64,000 bases of DNA from the NCBI RefSeq assembly GCF_009791395.1, contig NZ_WSZK01000023.1, positions 86,665 to 150,664 of the forward strand, written 5' to 3'. Positions 25,127 through 33,783 of this stretch are shown here, one piece after another. Both the position numbers and the translations under genes were made by a program. The notes beneath the pieces were generated by a model that made no database searches, was not told the DNA's origin, and saw only the letters and a program-made list of their open reading frames with translations. This DNA is from Halomarina oriensis. GTDB lineage: Archaea > Halobacteriota > Halobacteria > Halobacteriales > Haloarculaceae. Each line of letters opens with the position of its first letter. The first letter of the stretch is position 1.

Positions 25127-25542
25127 TCAGGCGTCCGACGAGCCACGAACGGTGTGGCGGAGAACGGTCGCACCGCCGAAGTACGCCAGCCACGACGCGA
25201 CGGCGAACCCGACGACGATGACGAGCGCAGAGACCAGTGGAGCGGTCCCCGGCGTCTCGAACAGGTCGAGGAGGGGTCGAACGGTCCAACCACCGAGCAG
25301 GCCCACGCGAGAAACGACCCCCAGAACCACCACGCGCTGTTCTCGGTCGGGTGCGCACCGAGTCGGCCCCAGCCGCCACGGGTGAGCCAGAAGGCGACGA
25401 CGAGTGCGAGGCCCGTCGCGGGGAGAAGGTAGTAGAGCTGTGTGTACGGGTCGGGCGGACCCAGATGCACCGCGAGTGCCTGTGCGAGCGCGACCGACCC
25501 CGCGGCAGTCCAGCAGTACGAGCGGAGGGACGACCGAGTCAC
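25127..25542 (-). pseudogene. Small four-helix membrane protein, frameshifted copy
   Basis: From a GTG at 25542 the frame reads MTRSSLRSYCWTAAGSVALA…GPPDPYTQLYYLLPATGL…RGGWGRLGAHP to FWGSFLAWACSVVG, then loses sense. The +1 frame continues as GWTVRPLLDLFETPGTAPLV… to LAYFGGATVLRHTVRGSSDA, ending at 25127. Joined, the two match the intact neighbour throughout (PPDAVTQLYYLLPA; ARPLTDPTGTVVRLVGYGVA; WLAYRGGAVTLQRSV). A single-base shift lies near 25285-25300. It could be real decay or a sequence error. The family is not recognised. Confidence 0.7.
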
Positions 25543-25585
25543 GAGCAGAGATGTCTCCCTCCGGGCGTGAACGTTTCGCCGAGCC

Positions 25586-25978
25586 TCAGCGACCGACCGA
25601 CCGCTGGAGCGTCACGGCTCCGCCGCGATACGCCAGCCACGTCCCGAGCGTGGTGGCCACCCCGTAGCCGACGAGACGGACCACGGTTCCGGTCGGGTCG
25701 GTGAGCGGCCGAGCGAGGACGCCGGCGAGGACGGCGACGACGAACCACGACGCGCCGAACACTCTGAGGGAGTACGGCGTCGTCCGAAGACCGAGTCGGC
25801 TCCAACCGCCACCGCGTGCCAGCCACGCGGTGAGGAGCGTGGCGAAGACGAGCGCCGGAAGCAGGTAGTAGAGCTGTGTCACCGCGTCCGGTGGGGCGAG
25901 CGCCGTCGCGGCGGCCGCGAGCGAGAACGGCGGCAGGGCGGCGTGTGCGAGGCTCGGCGGTCCGTCGTCGTCGGCCAT
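25586..25978 (-). CDS. Small four-helix membrane protein, intact copy
   Basis: 130 residues with four hydrophobic segments and the shared blocks DAVTQLYYLLPALVF, ARGGGWSRLGLRT and GTWLAYRGGAVTLQRSV. The polar N-terminus MADDDGPPSLAHAALPPFS lies on the same side as the short C-terminus if four helices cross the membrane. It is 43 bp upstream of its frameshifted paralogue on the same strand, so the pair was probably one operon. I recognise no family or function. Confidence 0.75.
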   Translation of the reverse strand: MADDDGPPSLAHAALPPFSLAAAATALAPPDAVTQLYYLLPALVFATLLTAWLARGGGWSRLGLRTTPYSLRVFGASWFVVAVLAGVLARPLTDPTGTVVRLVGYGVATTLGTWLAYRGGAVTLQRSVGR

Positions 25979-26017
25979 GGCTCGTCGTTCGCTCGGCGTG
26001 GCAAAACTCGCCCGGTG

Positions 26018-26881
26018 TCACTCCAGCAGGTCGGGCAGGTCGTCGACCGTCCCGACGACGGCGTCGGCCTCGACGCGCTCGAACGCCTCACGACCCGATT
26101 CGCCGGTCAGGCCACCCGTGAGGACGCCGACACCGAAGTACGTCCGGTCGTCGACCTCGCGGGCGTTGTGGACCGTCTCGACGTCGTCGAGGGTGTCGCC
26201 AGCGAACGCGAGACGCTCGGCGTCGAGACGCCCGGCGAGGCCGACGAGACCCTCCGGGTCGGGTTTCCCGGCGACCGGCGAGTCCATCGTCACGACGTGC
26301 TCGTCGGGGAGTTCGAGGCCGACACGGTCGAGCGCGATTGCGGCCTCCCGTTCGGGGCGCCCCGTGACGACGCCGACGGCGTAACGCTCGGTCAGCGTCT
26401 CGACGGTCCCGGACGAGGCGAGTACCGTCTCGTCGTGGACGAACCCCTCCGTCTCGACTGCGGGGTCGTCGCCTTCCAACTCGCGGTACAGGTCGCTCCC
26501 GAGGTACAACTGCTGGAACGTGTCGGTCAGCGCGTCGGGGTCCCACGCCGCGTGGACCCGCTCGCGGGCGTCGGGGTCGAGCGCGTCGGCGACGACGGTG
26601 TGGGCACCGTCCAGTCCGCCACCGCTGGCCGCGATAGCCTCGGTGAACCGCTCCAGCGAGTAGTCGTACCCCTCGCGGGACGCGAGGAGGTAGAGCGCGG
26701 CGGCGTGGGTCAACTCCCAGTCGTCGTTGAACCCCCCGGCGTTCTTGAACGACTGGACGCCCTCGCGGTCGATGGTCTCGCCGTAGGTTCGGTCGAGGGT
26801 TTCGACGATGGCGCGCCGGTAGGAGTTCGCCACGTCGACCAACACGCCGTCGATGTCGAGAACGATGGTGTCGACTTGCAT
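26018..26881 (-). CDS. HAD-superfamily IA hydrolase (TIGR01548-like)
   Basis: 287 residues. Motif I is [10 protein letters not shown] (nucleophile Asp9, acid Asp11), motif II lies in [13 protein letters not shown], and motif III/IV is GKPDPEGLV…[12 protein letters not shown] large helical cap domain ([40 protein letters not shown]) is inserted after motif I. The phosphatase substrate is unknown. The ATG at 26881 follows the UPF0146 stop by 13 bp, so they are co-transcribed, a pairing common in haloarchaea. Confidence 0.88.
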   Translation of the reverse strand: MQVDTIVLDIDGVLVDVANSYRRAIVETLDRTYGETIDREGVQSFKNAGGFNDDWELTHAAALYLLASREGYDYSLERFTEAIAASGGGLDGAHTVVADALDPDARERVHAAWDPDALTDTFQQLYLGSDLYRELEGDDPAVETEGFVHDETVLASSGTVETLTERYAVGVVTGRPEREAAIALDRVGLELPDEHVVTMDSPVAGKPDPEGLVGLAGRLDAERLAFAGDTLDDVETVHNAREVDDRTYFGVGVLTGGLTGESGREAFERVEADAVVGTVDDLPDLLE

Positions 26882-26894
26882 AGGGTAGGGAGGG

Positions 26895-27305
26895 TCAGGG
26901 GAGCGGGGACCGACGAGCGCGAAACAGCGTCTCACCGGGCAGTGTCTCGGGAATCGTCGGAACCGACGGCCCGTCACCGCCGAGCGTCGTGAACAGGAAG
27001 GCCGCGTCGACGCGCCGCGCGAGGTCCCAGGCCGGACGGTGGAGCTCCGGCGGTAGGTTCAACGCGTAGATGACGTCGGCGTCGCGGTACACCGACTCGT
27101 CCGGGTCGGTCACGTCGTCGCGAACGAACCGGACCCCGTCGGGAACCGGCCGGTCGTGGACGTCGGTGGCGGTCACCGACGCTCGCTCGGCGAGCGCCGC
27201 CGCCACGTCGGAGCGATTCCCGACTCCGACCTCGACGAGGCGCTCGTACCGAGCGAGGCGGTCGACGAGCGCGTCACGGGTGGCCGGTCTCACAGACGAT
27301 ACCAC
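26895..27305 (-). CDS. UPF0146 family protein
   Basis: 136 residues. The fold looks like a small Rossmann-type domain: [60 protein letters not shown] and [21 protein letters not shown] follow the order of a minimal SAM-binding methyltransferase core, without a clear catalytic motif. UPF0146 is conserved in haloarchaea and methanogens, with unknown function. It is first in the UPF0146-HAD operon. Confidence 0.85.
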   Translation of the reverse strand: MVSSVRPATRDALVDRLARYERLVEVGVGNRSDVAAALAERASVTATDVHDRPVPDGVRFVRDDVTDPDESVYRDADVIYALNLPPELHRPAWDLARRVDAAFLFTTLGGDGPSVPTIPETLPGETLFRARRSPLP

Positions 27306-27442
27306 TGCGACGCCACTACTTCAGTCGTCCGATGGCTCCCGGTCGGTCCGGGTCACTGCACTCCGGCGACGCGCGGAGACGCCCGTGTCGTGTGGGTTCG
27401 GGGCCGTCAGAATCTGATACGTCACGCCCGCGCGTCGGGAGG

Positions 27443-27448
27443 CTTATA
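27443..27448 (+). promoter_or_regulatory. TATA box of the archaemetzincin gene
   Basis: CTTATA within GAGGCTTATAGCC lies 25-30 bp above the ATG at 27473, placing the predicted start of transcription at or next to the start codon (leaderless). Confidence 0.6.
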
Positions 27449-27472
27449 GCCGGGCACTCCATACCCGATTCC

Positions 27473-27994
27473 ATGCACGTTGACATCGTGCCGGTCGGTG
27501 ACGTCCCCGCCGTCGTCAAACGCGAGGCGTCCTCCGGGCTCCGGTCGGTCTACGATTGCGATGTCACCGTCCACGCCGCCCAGCCCGTGCCGGACACGTC
27601 GTACGACCCCAACCGTGGGCAGTACCGGGCCGAGGAGTTCATCGAACTGGCTGGTCGCATCGGGGACGGAGACAAGAACATCGCCATCACGCCGAACGAC
27701 CTGTTCTACCGACGACGCAACTACGTCTTCGGGCTGGCGTATCTGGACGGCGCGGGCAGCGTCATCTCGACGTACCGACTTCAGACCTCCTCGGACGGCG
27801 GGTTCGCACAGAAGTCCGCCGGCGAGGTGTTCTCCGACCGCGTCCGCAAGGAGGTCGTCCACGAGATCGGTCACACGCTCGGGCTGGAACACTGCGACAA
27901 CAAGCGCTGTGTGATGAACTTCTCGCCGACCGTGCGCGAAGTCGACATGAAAGAGCAGAACCTCTGTGGCACCTGCTCGCGGCTCGTCCACTAA
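27473..27994 (+). CDS. amzA: Archaemetzincin family zinc protease
   Basis: 173 residues. The catalytic zinc motif HEIGHTLGLEH spans 130-140 (ligands His130, His134, His140; base Glu131). It is followed by CDNKRCVMNF with Cys141 and Cys146, and by CGTC at 165-168, which form the second, structural zinc site unique to archaemetzincins. Met148 in CVMNF is the met-turn methionine. The substrate is unknown. The start at 27473 gives the family MHVDIVPVGDV. There are no obvious partner genes. Confidence 0.93.
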   Translation: MHVDIVPVGDVPAVVKREASSGLRSVYDCDVTVHAAQPVPDTSYDPNRGQYRAEEFIELAGRIGDGDKNIAITPNDLFYRRRNYVFGLAYLDGAGSVISTYRLQTSSDGGFAQKSAGEVFSDRVRKEVVHEIGHTLGLEHCDNKRCVMNFSPTVREVDMKEQNLCGTCSRLVH

Positions 27995-28174
27995 GACCGT
28001 TTTCTTCGTCGAGTATCCTCGCTCATCCCTTCGGGATTCGCTGCGGGTACCGCTCCTCGAAAACCCTCTACGAAAAAGGCCGCTCGCTCGTTCGCCGCTT
28101 CGCGGCTCACTCGCTCGCGGTACAGCAACCTCGTACTACCGCACAGCACCGCCCCGCAGCAGCACCGTAGACCG
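27995..28174. other. Intergenic gap with hairpin-rich sequence
   Basis: A short T-run (GTTTTCTTC, 27999-28007) just after the archaemetzincin stop may terminate it. The rest contains small perfect hairpins (ATCCCTTCGGGAT; GCCGCTTCGCGGC) and CTCGCTCG runs. No gene is visible. Confidence 0.5.
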
Positions 28175-28813
28175 CTACTGCTCGGCGAACCGTTCGGCGT
28201 AGGCGCTCTGTGGGTCCTCGGTCTCGGTGCTCAGGACGCGCTCGACGTACTTCGCCAGCACGTCGACTTCGAGGTGGACCGGGTCGCCCACCTGCTTCTC
28301 CGAGAGCGTCGTGAGGTCGTACGTCGCGGGGATGATCGCCACCTCGAAGCCGTCGTCGTCGAGGGAAGCGACGGTCAGCGAGATGCCGTCGACGGTGATA
28401 GAGCCCTTCTCGACGACGTACTTCTCGAGACTCTCGGGCAGTGAGAAGCCAAAGCGCCAGTCGTCGCCCTCGCGGTCGACACTGGTGACGGTGGCGGTAC
28501 CGTCGACGTGTCCCTGGACGACGTGGCCGTCGAAGCGACCGTCGGCGGCCATCGCCCGTTCGAGGTTCACTTCGTCACCGACGGCGACGCTCCCCAGATA
28601 CGTTCGGTCGACCGTCTCGCGGGCGAGGAACACCGAGAACGTGCCGGCGTCGTGGTCGGTCGACTCGACGGTGAGACACGTGCCGCTGACACTGACCGAC
28701 TGGCCGTGTGTGAGGTCGGCCGCGAACGAACTGGCGACGGTGAGGCGACGCCCGCCCTCGTCGGTCTCCGTGGCGACGACTTCCGCGGTCTCCTCGACGA
28801 TTCCCGTGAACAT
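28175..28813 (-). CDS. ribE: Riboflavin synthase, bacterial-type (alpha chain)
   Basis: Dismutates two lumazine molecules to riboflavin. 212 residues made of two similar lumazine-binding barrels. The first begins MFTGIVEETAEV and contains VSVSGTCLTVES; the second begins near FDGHVVQGHVDGTATV and contains ITVDGISLTVASL. The C-terminal helix (LAKYVERVLSTETED) drives trimer formation. Haloarchaea use this bacterial-type enzyme rather than the distinct methanogen type. A TATA-like CGTTTTGC (about 28834-28845) precedes the ATG at 28813. Confidence 0.95.
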   Translation of the reverse strand: MFTGIVEETAEVVATETDEGGRRLTVASSFAADLTHGQSVSVSGTCLTVESTDHDAGTFSVFLARETVDRTYLGSVAVGDEVNLERAMAADGRFDGHVVQGHVDGTATVTSVDREGDDWRFGFSLPESLEKYVVEKGSITVDGISLTVASLDDDGFEVAIIPATYDLTTLSEKQVGDPVHLEVDVLAKYVERVLSTETEDPQSAYAERFAEQ

Positions 28814-28998
28814 ACCCGTGGTAGGCGACACCGCGTGCAAAACGTTCCGCTTCGTCGGCGGTAATCGGCAACATAATCTGGGAAGTGCCCACGACGAGAG
28901 AGTCCCGGCGACCGCCGACATCGGTTATGTTCGTTGACATCCCACGTACTGCTGGTGCATACTTCGTGAGTGCAACGACCCCAGAAACCGACCGAACG

Positions 28999-29553
28999 AT
29001 GACGAACTCGACTCCGTTCGGTTCCGGGCGGACGATGGTGGCGACGGGAGTCGTCGTGAGCCTCCTCGGACTGCTCGCCATCGTCTTCCCGTTCGTGACC
29101 GGCGTGTCCATCTCGGTACTGCTCGGCGCGCTCCTCGTCGTGGGCGCGCTGTTCCACGTCGCCCACGCGTTCAGCGCCGGTGGCGTCGGTGGCTTCGCGT
29201 TGCAGGTCGTTCTCGCGGCCGTCTACGCCATCGGCGGCATCGCGCTACTCGCCAACCCGGTGCTCGGACTCGTCGGCCTGACCCTGCTGCTCGTCGGGTA
29301 CTTCGTCGCCGACGGCGTCGTCGAGATACTGCTCGGTGTCAGACTCCGCGGCGAGGCCGGCGGCACGTGGTTCGTCGTCAGCGGCGTCCTCTCGCTGCTC
29401 GTCGCCGGCCTGCTGTGGATCGGCTTCCCGAGCACAGCCGTCTGGGCCGTCGGCCTCCTGTTCGGTATCAACCTCCTCTCGTCGGGCATCGCTCTGGTGT
29501 TCGTCGGGCGACGGGGCACCCGAACCGACACCGAACGGGCGACCGCAGTCTGA
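28999..29553 (+). CDS. HdeD family (DUF308) membrane protein
   Basis: 184 residues with six helices in three DUF308-type hairpins: GVVVSLLGLLAIVFPFVTGV…LLGALLVVGALFHVAHAF, VVLAAVYAIGGIALLANPVL…TLLLVGYFVADGVVEI, and VVSGVLSLLVAGLLWIGFPS…GLLFGINLLSSGIALVF. E. coli HdeD is linked to acid resistance; the archaeal role is unknown. An upstream in-frame ATG at 28927 would add 24 polar residues; the ATG at 28999 is preferred because it begins just before the first helix. Confidence 0.85.
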   Translation: MTNSTPFGSGRTMVATGVVVSLLGLLAIVFPFVTGVSISVLLGALLVVGALFHVAHAFSAGGVGGFALQVVLAAVYAIGGIALLANPVLGLVGLTLLLVGYFVADGVVEILLGVRLRGEAGGTWFVVSGVLSLLVAGLLWIGFPSTAVWAVGLLFGINLLSSGIALVFVGRRGTRTDTERATAV

Positions 29554-29565
29554 GACCGACGAGCG

Positions 29566-29573
29566 TTCTTTTT
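29566..29573 (+). terminator. T-run terminator after the HdeD gene
   Basis: GTTCTTTTTCC starts 12 bp after the stop, a typical archaeal oligo-T termination signal. It is assigned from composition and position only. Confidence 0.45.
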
Positions 29574-29660
29574 CCGCCGACCGGCCACGAGCGGCCGCCA
29601 TCGCATCGCTACCGACCGTCCGCGAGTGAGGCTTATCCACACACATGACATACGAGCGCC

Positions 29661-30956
29661 ATGCGACTCGTCCAAGTCCTCATCCCGAACGGGACCCGAG
29701 GAGCGGTCCTCGACGTGCTCGACGGGGAAGGCATCGACTACGCGGTCTGGGAGGAGACCGGTCGCGGCGACTTCGAGGCGCTCCTCTCCTTTCCCATCCC
29801 GGAGAGCGGCGTCGAACCGATCCTCGAAGAACTCGAGGTGGCGGGTCTCAACGAGAACGCCTACACCATCGTCATGGCGACGGAGACGGTCATCTCTCAG
29901 CGTGCGAGCAGACTGGAGAAGCGCTACAGTGGGCTACGAATCTCCCGAGAGGAACTCGTCGCTCGGGCCGAGGACCTCGCTCCGGCAGGTTCGACGTACG
30001 TCGCCTTCCTCGTTCTGAGTACCATCATCGCCACCGCCGGACTCCTCCTCGACTCCGCGGCGACCATCATCGGCGCGATGGTCGTCGCCCCGCTGATGGG
30101 ACCGGCCATCACCGCGAGCGTCGGGACCGTCCTCGGTAACGAACGACTCGCCTCGCGGGGGGTGACGTTCCAGGTCGCCGGCCTCGCGCTGGCCATCGCC
30201 GTCGGCGCAGTGATGGGGTGGCTCCTGAAGGACACGTTCTTGCTCCCGCCGGAACTCGACATCCGCGACATCCCACAGGTCGCCGAACGCACCAGTCCGA
30301 CGTTCCTCTCGCTGTTCCTCGCACTCGGGTCGGGTATCGCCGGGGCCATCAGCGTGATGCGCAACGCCGGGTCGGCGCTCGTCGGCGTCGCCATCGCCGT
30401 CGCGCTCATCCCGCCCGCCGCCACCGCGGGCCTCGGCATCGCGTGGGGGTTCGACGGTGTCGCCCTGGCCGCCGGGACGCTCGTCCTCGTCAACCTGCTG
30501 GCCATCAACCTCTCGGCGCTCGTCCTGTTCTACCTCGCGGGCTACCGACCCGTCGACGACCCGTCGTTCGACCAGCGTGCCATCCGGCGGAACGTCCTCA
30601 GACGCCTCGGCGGTATCGTCGCCGGGATGCTCCTCCTCTCGGTGGTCCTCGGCGCGGTCACCGTCGGCGAGTTCCTCACCAACGACGTCGAACTCACGCT
30701 CCAGTCCGAGGCACAGGCGATGCTCGACGAACCGGAGTACGAGGGGCTGAACTACGAGGGCACCACGACGGAGTTCGACTTCGTGAAGTACGCGACCGAC
30801 GGGAGCTACGAGATGGAGATACTCGTCGGCGTCGAGGAGGGAGCGACCGTCCCGCCGGACCTCGCCCAGCGTATCGACGACCGACTGACCGAGGCGGCGG
30901 GCATCGACGACCTCAGCGTCCGTGTCGGGTTCCTCGACGAGCAGGTCTCGGACTGA
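29661..30956 (+). CDS. DUF389 (TIGR00341) membrane protein, copy 2
   Basis: 431 residues with the same layout as the gene at 18444: an N-terminal domain starting MRLVQVLIPNGTRGAVLDVL, then membrane blocks STYVAFLVLSTIIATAGLLL, IIGAMVVAPLMGPAITASVG and SALVGVAIAVALIPPAAT, and a soluble tail. The tail here (LDEPEYEGLNYEGTTTEFDF) and the N-terminal domain differ clearly from copy 1, so the duplication is old. A TATA-like CTTAT (about 29631-29636) gives a leaderless start. The function is unknown. Confidence 0.85.
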   Translation: MRLVQVLIPNGTRGAVLDVLDGEGIDYAVWEETGRGDFEALLSFPIPESGVEPILEELEVAGLNENAYTIVMATETVISQRASRLEKRYSGLRISREELVARAEDLAPAGSTYVAFLVLSTIIATAGLLLDSAATIIGAMVVAPLMGPAITASVGTVLGNERLASRGVTFQVAGLALAIAVGAVMGWLLKDTFLLPPELDIRDIPQVAERTSPTFLSLFLALGSGIAGAISVMRNAGSALVGVAIAVALIPPAATAGLGIAWGFDGVALAAGTLVLVNLLAINLSALVLFYLAGYRPVDDPSFDQRAIRRNVLRRLGGIVAGMLLLSVVLGAVTVGEFLTNDVELTLQSEAQAMLDEPEYEGLNYEGTTTEFDFVKYATDGSYEMEILVGVEEGATVPPDLAQRIDDRLTEAAGIDDLSVRVGFLDEQVSD

Positions 30957-30979
30957 CCTGCGACGCCGACTCCGCGACG

Positions 30980-30984
30980 TTTTT
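30980..30984 (+). terminator. T-run between DUF389 and the next small gene
   Basis: ACGTTTTTCCCC lies 24 bp after the DUF389 stop and 26 bp before the next start. It could terminate the first gene or be the TATA-like element of the second. Confidence 0.35.
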
Positions 30985-31009
30985 CCCCGCCACCGTCGTT
31001 CGCCGTGAC

Positions 31010-31255
31010 ATGGCTCGCGGTATCATCGGCACCGTCCAACTCGTCGTCACCCTCGTGTTCGCCATCCCCGTCGGACTGTTCGGCGTCACGAAACTCGTCG
31101 CCGGCGACGTACTGTTCGGTGGCGTCGTCCTCGCCGTCGCCGTCGGGATGGTGCTCGTCGAGGAGTACCTGACGACACCACAGGACGTGCCGAGCATGGC
31201 CGCCGAGAAGGTCGTCGGGTCCGTCGTCGAGGACCCGGACGCCGACGAGGAGTAG
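31010..31255 (+). CDS. Small haloarchaeal two-helix membrane protein
   Basis: 81 residues: MARGIIGTVQLVVTLVFAIP through about residue 48 form two transmembrane helices, then a cytosolic tail LVEEYLTTPQDVPSMAAEKVVGSVVEDPDADEE. The EEYL-TTP-D-P tail motif is reminiscent of a small conserved haloarchaeal family of unknown function, but I cannot name it with certainty. The last codons and stop (GAGGAGTAG) form the left edge of a hairpin repeat shared with the region after the RLI gene. Confidence 0.65.
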   Translation: MARGIIGTVQLVVTLVFAIPVGLFGVTKLVAGDVLFGGVVLAVAVGMVLVEEYLTTPQDVPSMAAEKVVGSVVEDPDADEE

Positions 31256-31292
31256 CGCGGTTCGGACCGAGCGAAGCGAGGGAGAACCGCGC
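31247..31292 (+). repeat. Hairpin repeat at a gene end (GAGGAGTAG + stem-loop)
   Basis: After GAGGAGTAG (31247-31255) a perfect 9-bp stem GCGCGGTTC (31255-31263) pairs with GAACCGCGC (31284-31292). The loop contains the conserved 18-bp core CGGACCGAGCGAAGCGAG, starting at 31263. The same core and arrangement, with different but still complementary arms, occur at 41306-41350. Confidence 0.7.
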
Positions 31293-31332
31293 ACGGAACG
31301 GCGGTCGTGCCCGCTCCGAGCGCTCCGAGCGC

Positions 31333-31765
31333 TCACTCCGTGTCGTGGATACGGACCGTCATGACGGGGACGTCGGCCGCCCGGACCACTTTCTCCGTGA
31401 CGCTCCCGAGCAGGTAGCGTTCGAGACCCCCCCCGACCGTGGGTCGCCATGACGACGAGGTCGACGTCCTGGCGGTCGACGTAGTCGAGAATGGTCCGCC
31501 ACGGCGTCCCCTGCTCGACGTCGGTGACGGCGGTGACCCCGCGCTCGTCGGCCCGTTCGGCGATGGCCTCGACCGCCCCCTTGCCGACCTGCGTGAGCGC
31601 GTCGACGACGTCCGTCCCGACGAGCGTGACGCTGTCGCGTTGGGTGTCCGCGACGAACAGGACGTGCAGCGTCGCGTCGTGGGCCACCGCAAGGCCGAGT
31701 GCGTACTCCAGCGCCTCCCCCTCACCGTCACTGCCGGCCGTCGGAAACAGGATGCGGTCGAACAT
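31333..31765 (-). pseudogene. UspA-type universal stress protein, frameshifted at a G8 run
   Basis: From the ATG at 31765 the frame reads MFDRILFPTAGSDGEGEALE… to DLVVMATHGRGG, the UspA nucleotide-binding core, then turns to nonsense. The +1 frame continues LERYLLGSVTEKVVRAADVP VMTVRIHDTE to the stop at 31333, exactly the missing end. The break is at eight consecutive Gs (minus strand; eight Cs on plus, about 31427-31434). With seven Gs the protein would be a normal ~143-residue UspA. This may be a slippage site, a true mutation, or a sequencing error. Confidence 0.8.
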
Positions 31766-31838
31766 GACGTCGACGTGTACCACACGACAGCTGATAAACA
31801 GAACGGCCGTCGGGCGGTTCGACGGGGGGACGGTCGCG

Positions 31839-33665
31839 CTACTGGACTGCGGGCGGTTCCTGCGCCTCGGTCATCAGGTCGTCCAGGTCGCGGCCGGTCA
31901 ACTCGTTGTGGAGCAGGACGTCGATAGGCAGGGTCGGCGCGCCGTCGATGAGGTTCTCCAGCAGGACGAGACGCTCACGGGCGCGGGACATCCCGACGTA
32001 GAACACCCGGCGCTCGTTGTCGGTGAGACAGGGGACGGGGTTGGTCGACTCCGCGAACGCCGCTGCACCCTCGGGGTTCTCGTCCTCGATGGTCGCCGCC
32101 ATCTGCTCGACGACCTTCTCGGTGAGGTCGGTACCGACGAAGACGTGGTCGGCCTCACGGCCCTTCGCGGAGTGGATGGTCCCCACACGGACCCGCGAGC
32201 GGTCGACGTCCTGGTAGTCACCCGAGACGTACGCCTTCAGCGAGCGCTTCTGGTAGTTGGTGACCTTCCGGACCATGTCCGCCGCGGAGGCACGGTCGGG
32301 GGCGAACGGCGCGTAGTCCTTGATGAACGACTCGTCGACGGTCATCTCGGTGAGGTCCTCGACGTTCTGACGCTCCTGTAACTCGTCGATGGCGTCGAAC
32401 AGGTCGTCGCGTTCGCCGGTGCCGAACGCGGCGGAGTCGAGCATCTCGGCGAGTCGACGGGCCTGCAACCCGTTGATGTCCTCGCCGTCTTCCATACGCT
32501 CGATGGCCTCGACGTAGTCCGTAAACCGGTCCGTCCACATCCGCTGGTCGGTGAGCGCCTGGAACGGGATGCCGTAGGAGATGAACTCGTCCATGAACTG
32601 GAACATCTGGTAGCGCGCCCGGAACAGGAGCATCACGTCGCCCTCTTCGTCCTGTTCGATGGTCGCACGGATGTTCCGCACGAGGTCGTACATCGAGGGG
32701 CTCGAGACGGCCTCGACGCGCCCGCCCTCCTTGCGCGGCAGGAAGTCCTTCTCCTGGCGCTCGGTGACGTGGTCGATCTCGCGGTTGACGACGTTCAGGA
32801 TGCGCGAGGGGAGCCGATAGGAGGTGTCGAGGATGACGTCCTCGCCGACCTCGTTGAGCAGGAGATGGGGGTCCGCGCCCTGCCACGCGTAGACGACCTG
32901 GTCGTCGTCGCCGGCGATGAGCACCTTCTCCATGTGGGGTTTCCACTCCTCGTAGACCTGGTACTGGAGCGTCGTGATGTCCTGGAACTCGTCGATGACG
33001 AGGTAGTCGACGTTCGGCAGCAGCGAGCGCTGCTTGACGCGTTCGAGCATGTCCGCGAAGCCGACGAGACCGTTGTCACCCTTGTACTTGCGCCACGCTC
33101 GGATAGCCTCCGGCACGTCGAGCCGCTCGTCCGAGGAGGGCCACGTCGGGGTGTACTTGTTGCCCGTCTGAGCGTTGGGGTCGACGTCCGGCGGGAGGCG
33201 CACCTCGTCGACGTTCCACTGGAACGGGACGTCGTACCAGTCGGCGACGTCGCGGCGGGTCCGCTGGAGCCACTGACTGGTGGCGATGAGCTTGTTCCCC
33301 ATCGTCGTCGAACGCGAGGACCGACGGCGAGAGGCCTCGTACTCGTCTTCGAACTCCAGCCCGTAGTCCTCACAGAACTCCTTCTTGTCCTTCTCGCCGA
33401 CGACGTCGCCACGCGAGAGGTTGAGCAGTTCGTAGGCCTTCGCGTGCATCGTGGCGACGTTGCCACGGAGCGCCCGTGGGCTACAGTCGAGTCGTTCTGC
33501 GAGTCGTTCGCGGATTTCGGCCGCCGCAGCGCGGGTGTAGGAGACGACGAGGATATCGTTGACGTCGACGTCCTCGTCCAGAAGCGTATCGACACGGTCG
33601 AGGAGCGCCGTCGTCTTCCCGCACCCCGGACCGCCGAACAGCCGGGTAACCTGCGTGTCCGTCAT
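31839..33665 (-). CDS. UvrD/Rep superfamily 1 helicase
   Basis: 608 residues, superfamily 1A. Walker A is GGPGCGKTTALL (10-21), motif Ia SYTRAAAAEIRERLAE, Walker B DYLVIDEFQDITTLQ, motif III GDDDQVVYAWQGADP, motif V VGTIHSAKGREADHVFVG and motif VI RVFYVGMSRARERLVLLE. It is a probable ATP-driven 3'-5' DNA translocase in repair or replication. It lacks an obvious nuclease domain. The frame is open upstream, but the ATG at 33665 (MTDTQVTRLFGGPGCGK) sits 27 bp below a TATA-like CTTATAC. Confidence 0.93.
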   Translation of the reverse strand: MTDTQVTRLFGGPGCGKTTALLDRVDTLLDEDVDVNDILVVSYTRAAAAEIRERLAERLDCSPRALRGNVATMHAKAYELLNLSRGDVVGEKDKKEFCEDYGLEFEDEYEASRRRSSRSTTMGNKLIATSQWLQRTRRDVADWYDVPFQWNVDEVRLPPDVDPNAQTGNKYTPTWPSSDERLDVPEAIRAWRKYKGDNGLVGFADMLERVKQRSLLPNVDYLVIDEFQDITTLQYQVYEEWKPHMEKVLIAGDDDQVVYAWQGADPHLLLNEVGEDVILDTSYRLPSRILNVVNREIDHVTERQEKDFLPRKEGGRVEAVSSPSMYDLVRNIRATIEQDEEGDVMLLFRARYQMFQFMDEFISYGIPFQALTDQRMWTDRFTDYVEAIERMEDGEDINGLQARRLAEMLDSAAFGTGERDDLFDAIDELQERQNVEDLTEMTVDESFIKDYAPFAPDRASAADMVRKVTNYQKRSLKAYVSGDYQDVDRSRVRVGTIHSAKGREADHVFVGTDLTEKVVEQMAATIEDENPEGAAAFAESTNPVPCLTDNERRVFYVGMSRARERLVLLENLIDGAPTLPIDVLLHNELTGRDLDDLMTEAQEPPAVQ

Positions 33666-33783
33666 TGAACGTGGATAGAAGCGCTGCCGTATAAGTGACG
33701 TGGCTTGGAGGACGGAACCAGAGCGCCGAACGAACCCGTCGCTCGGCAGGACGGGAACGCGAGAGAACCGCGGGGGGTCCGCC

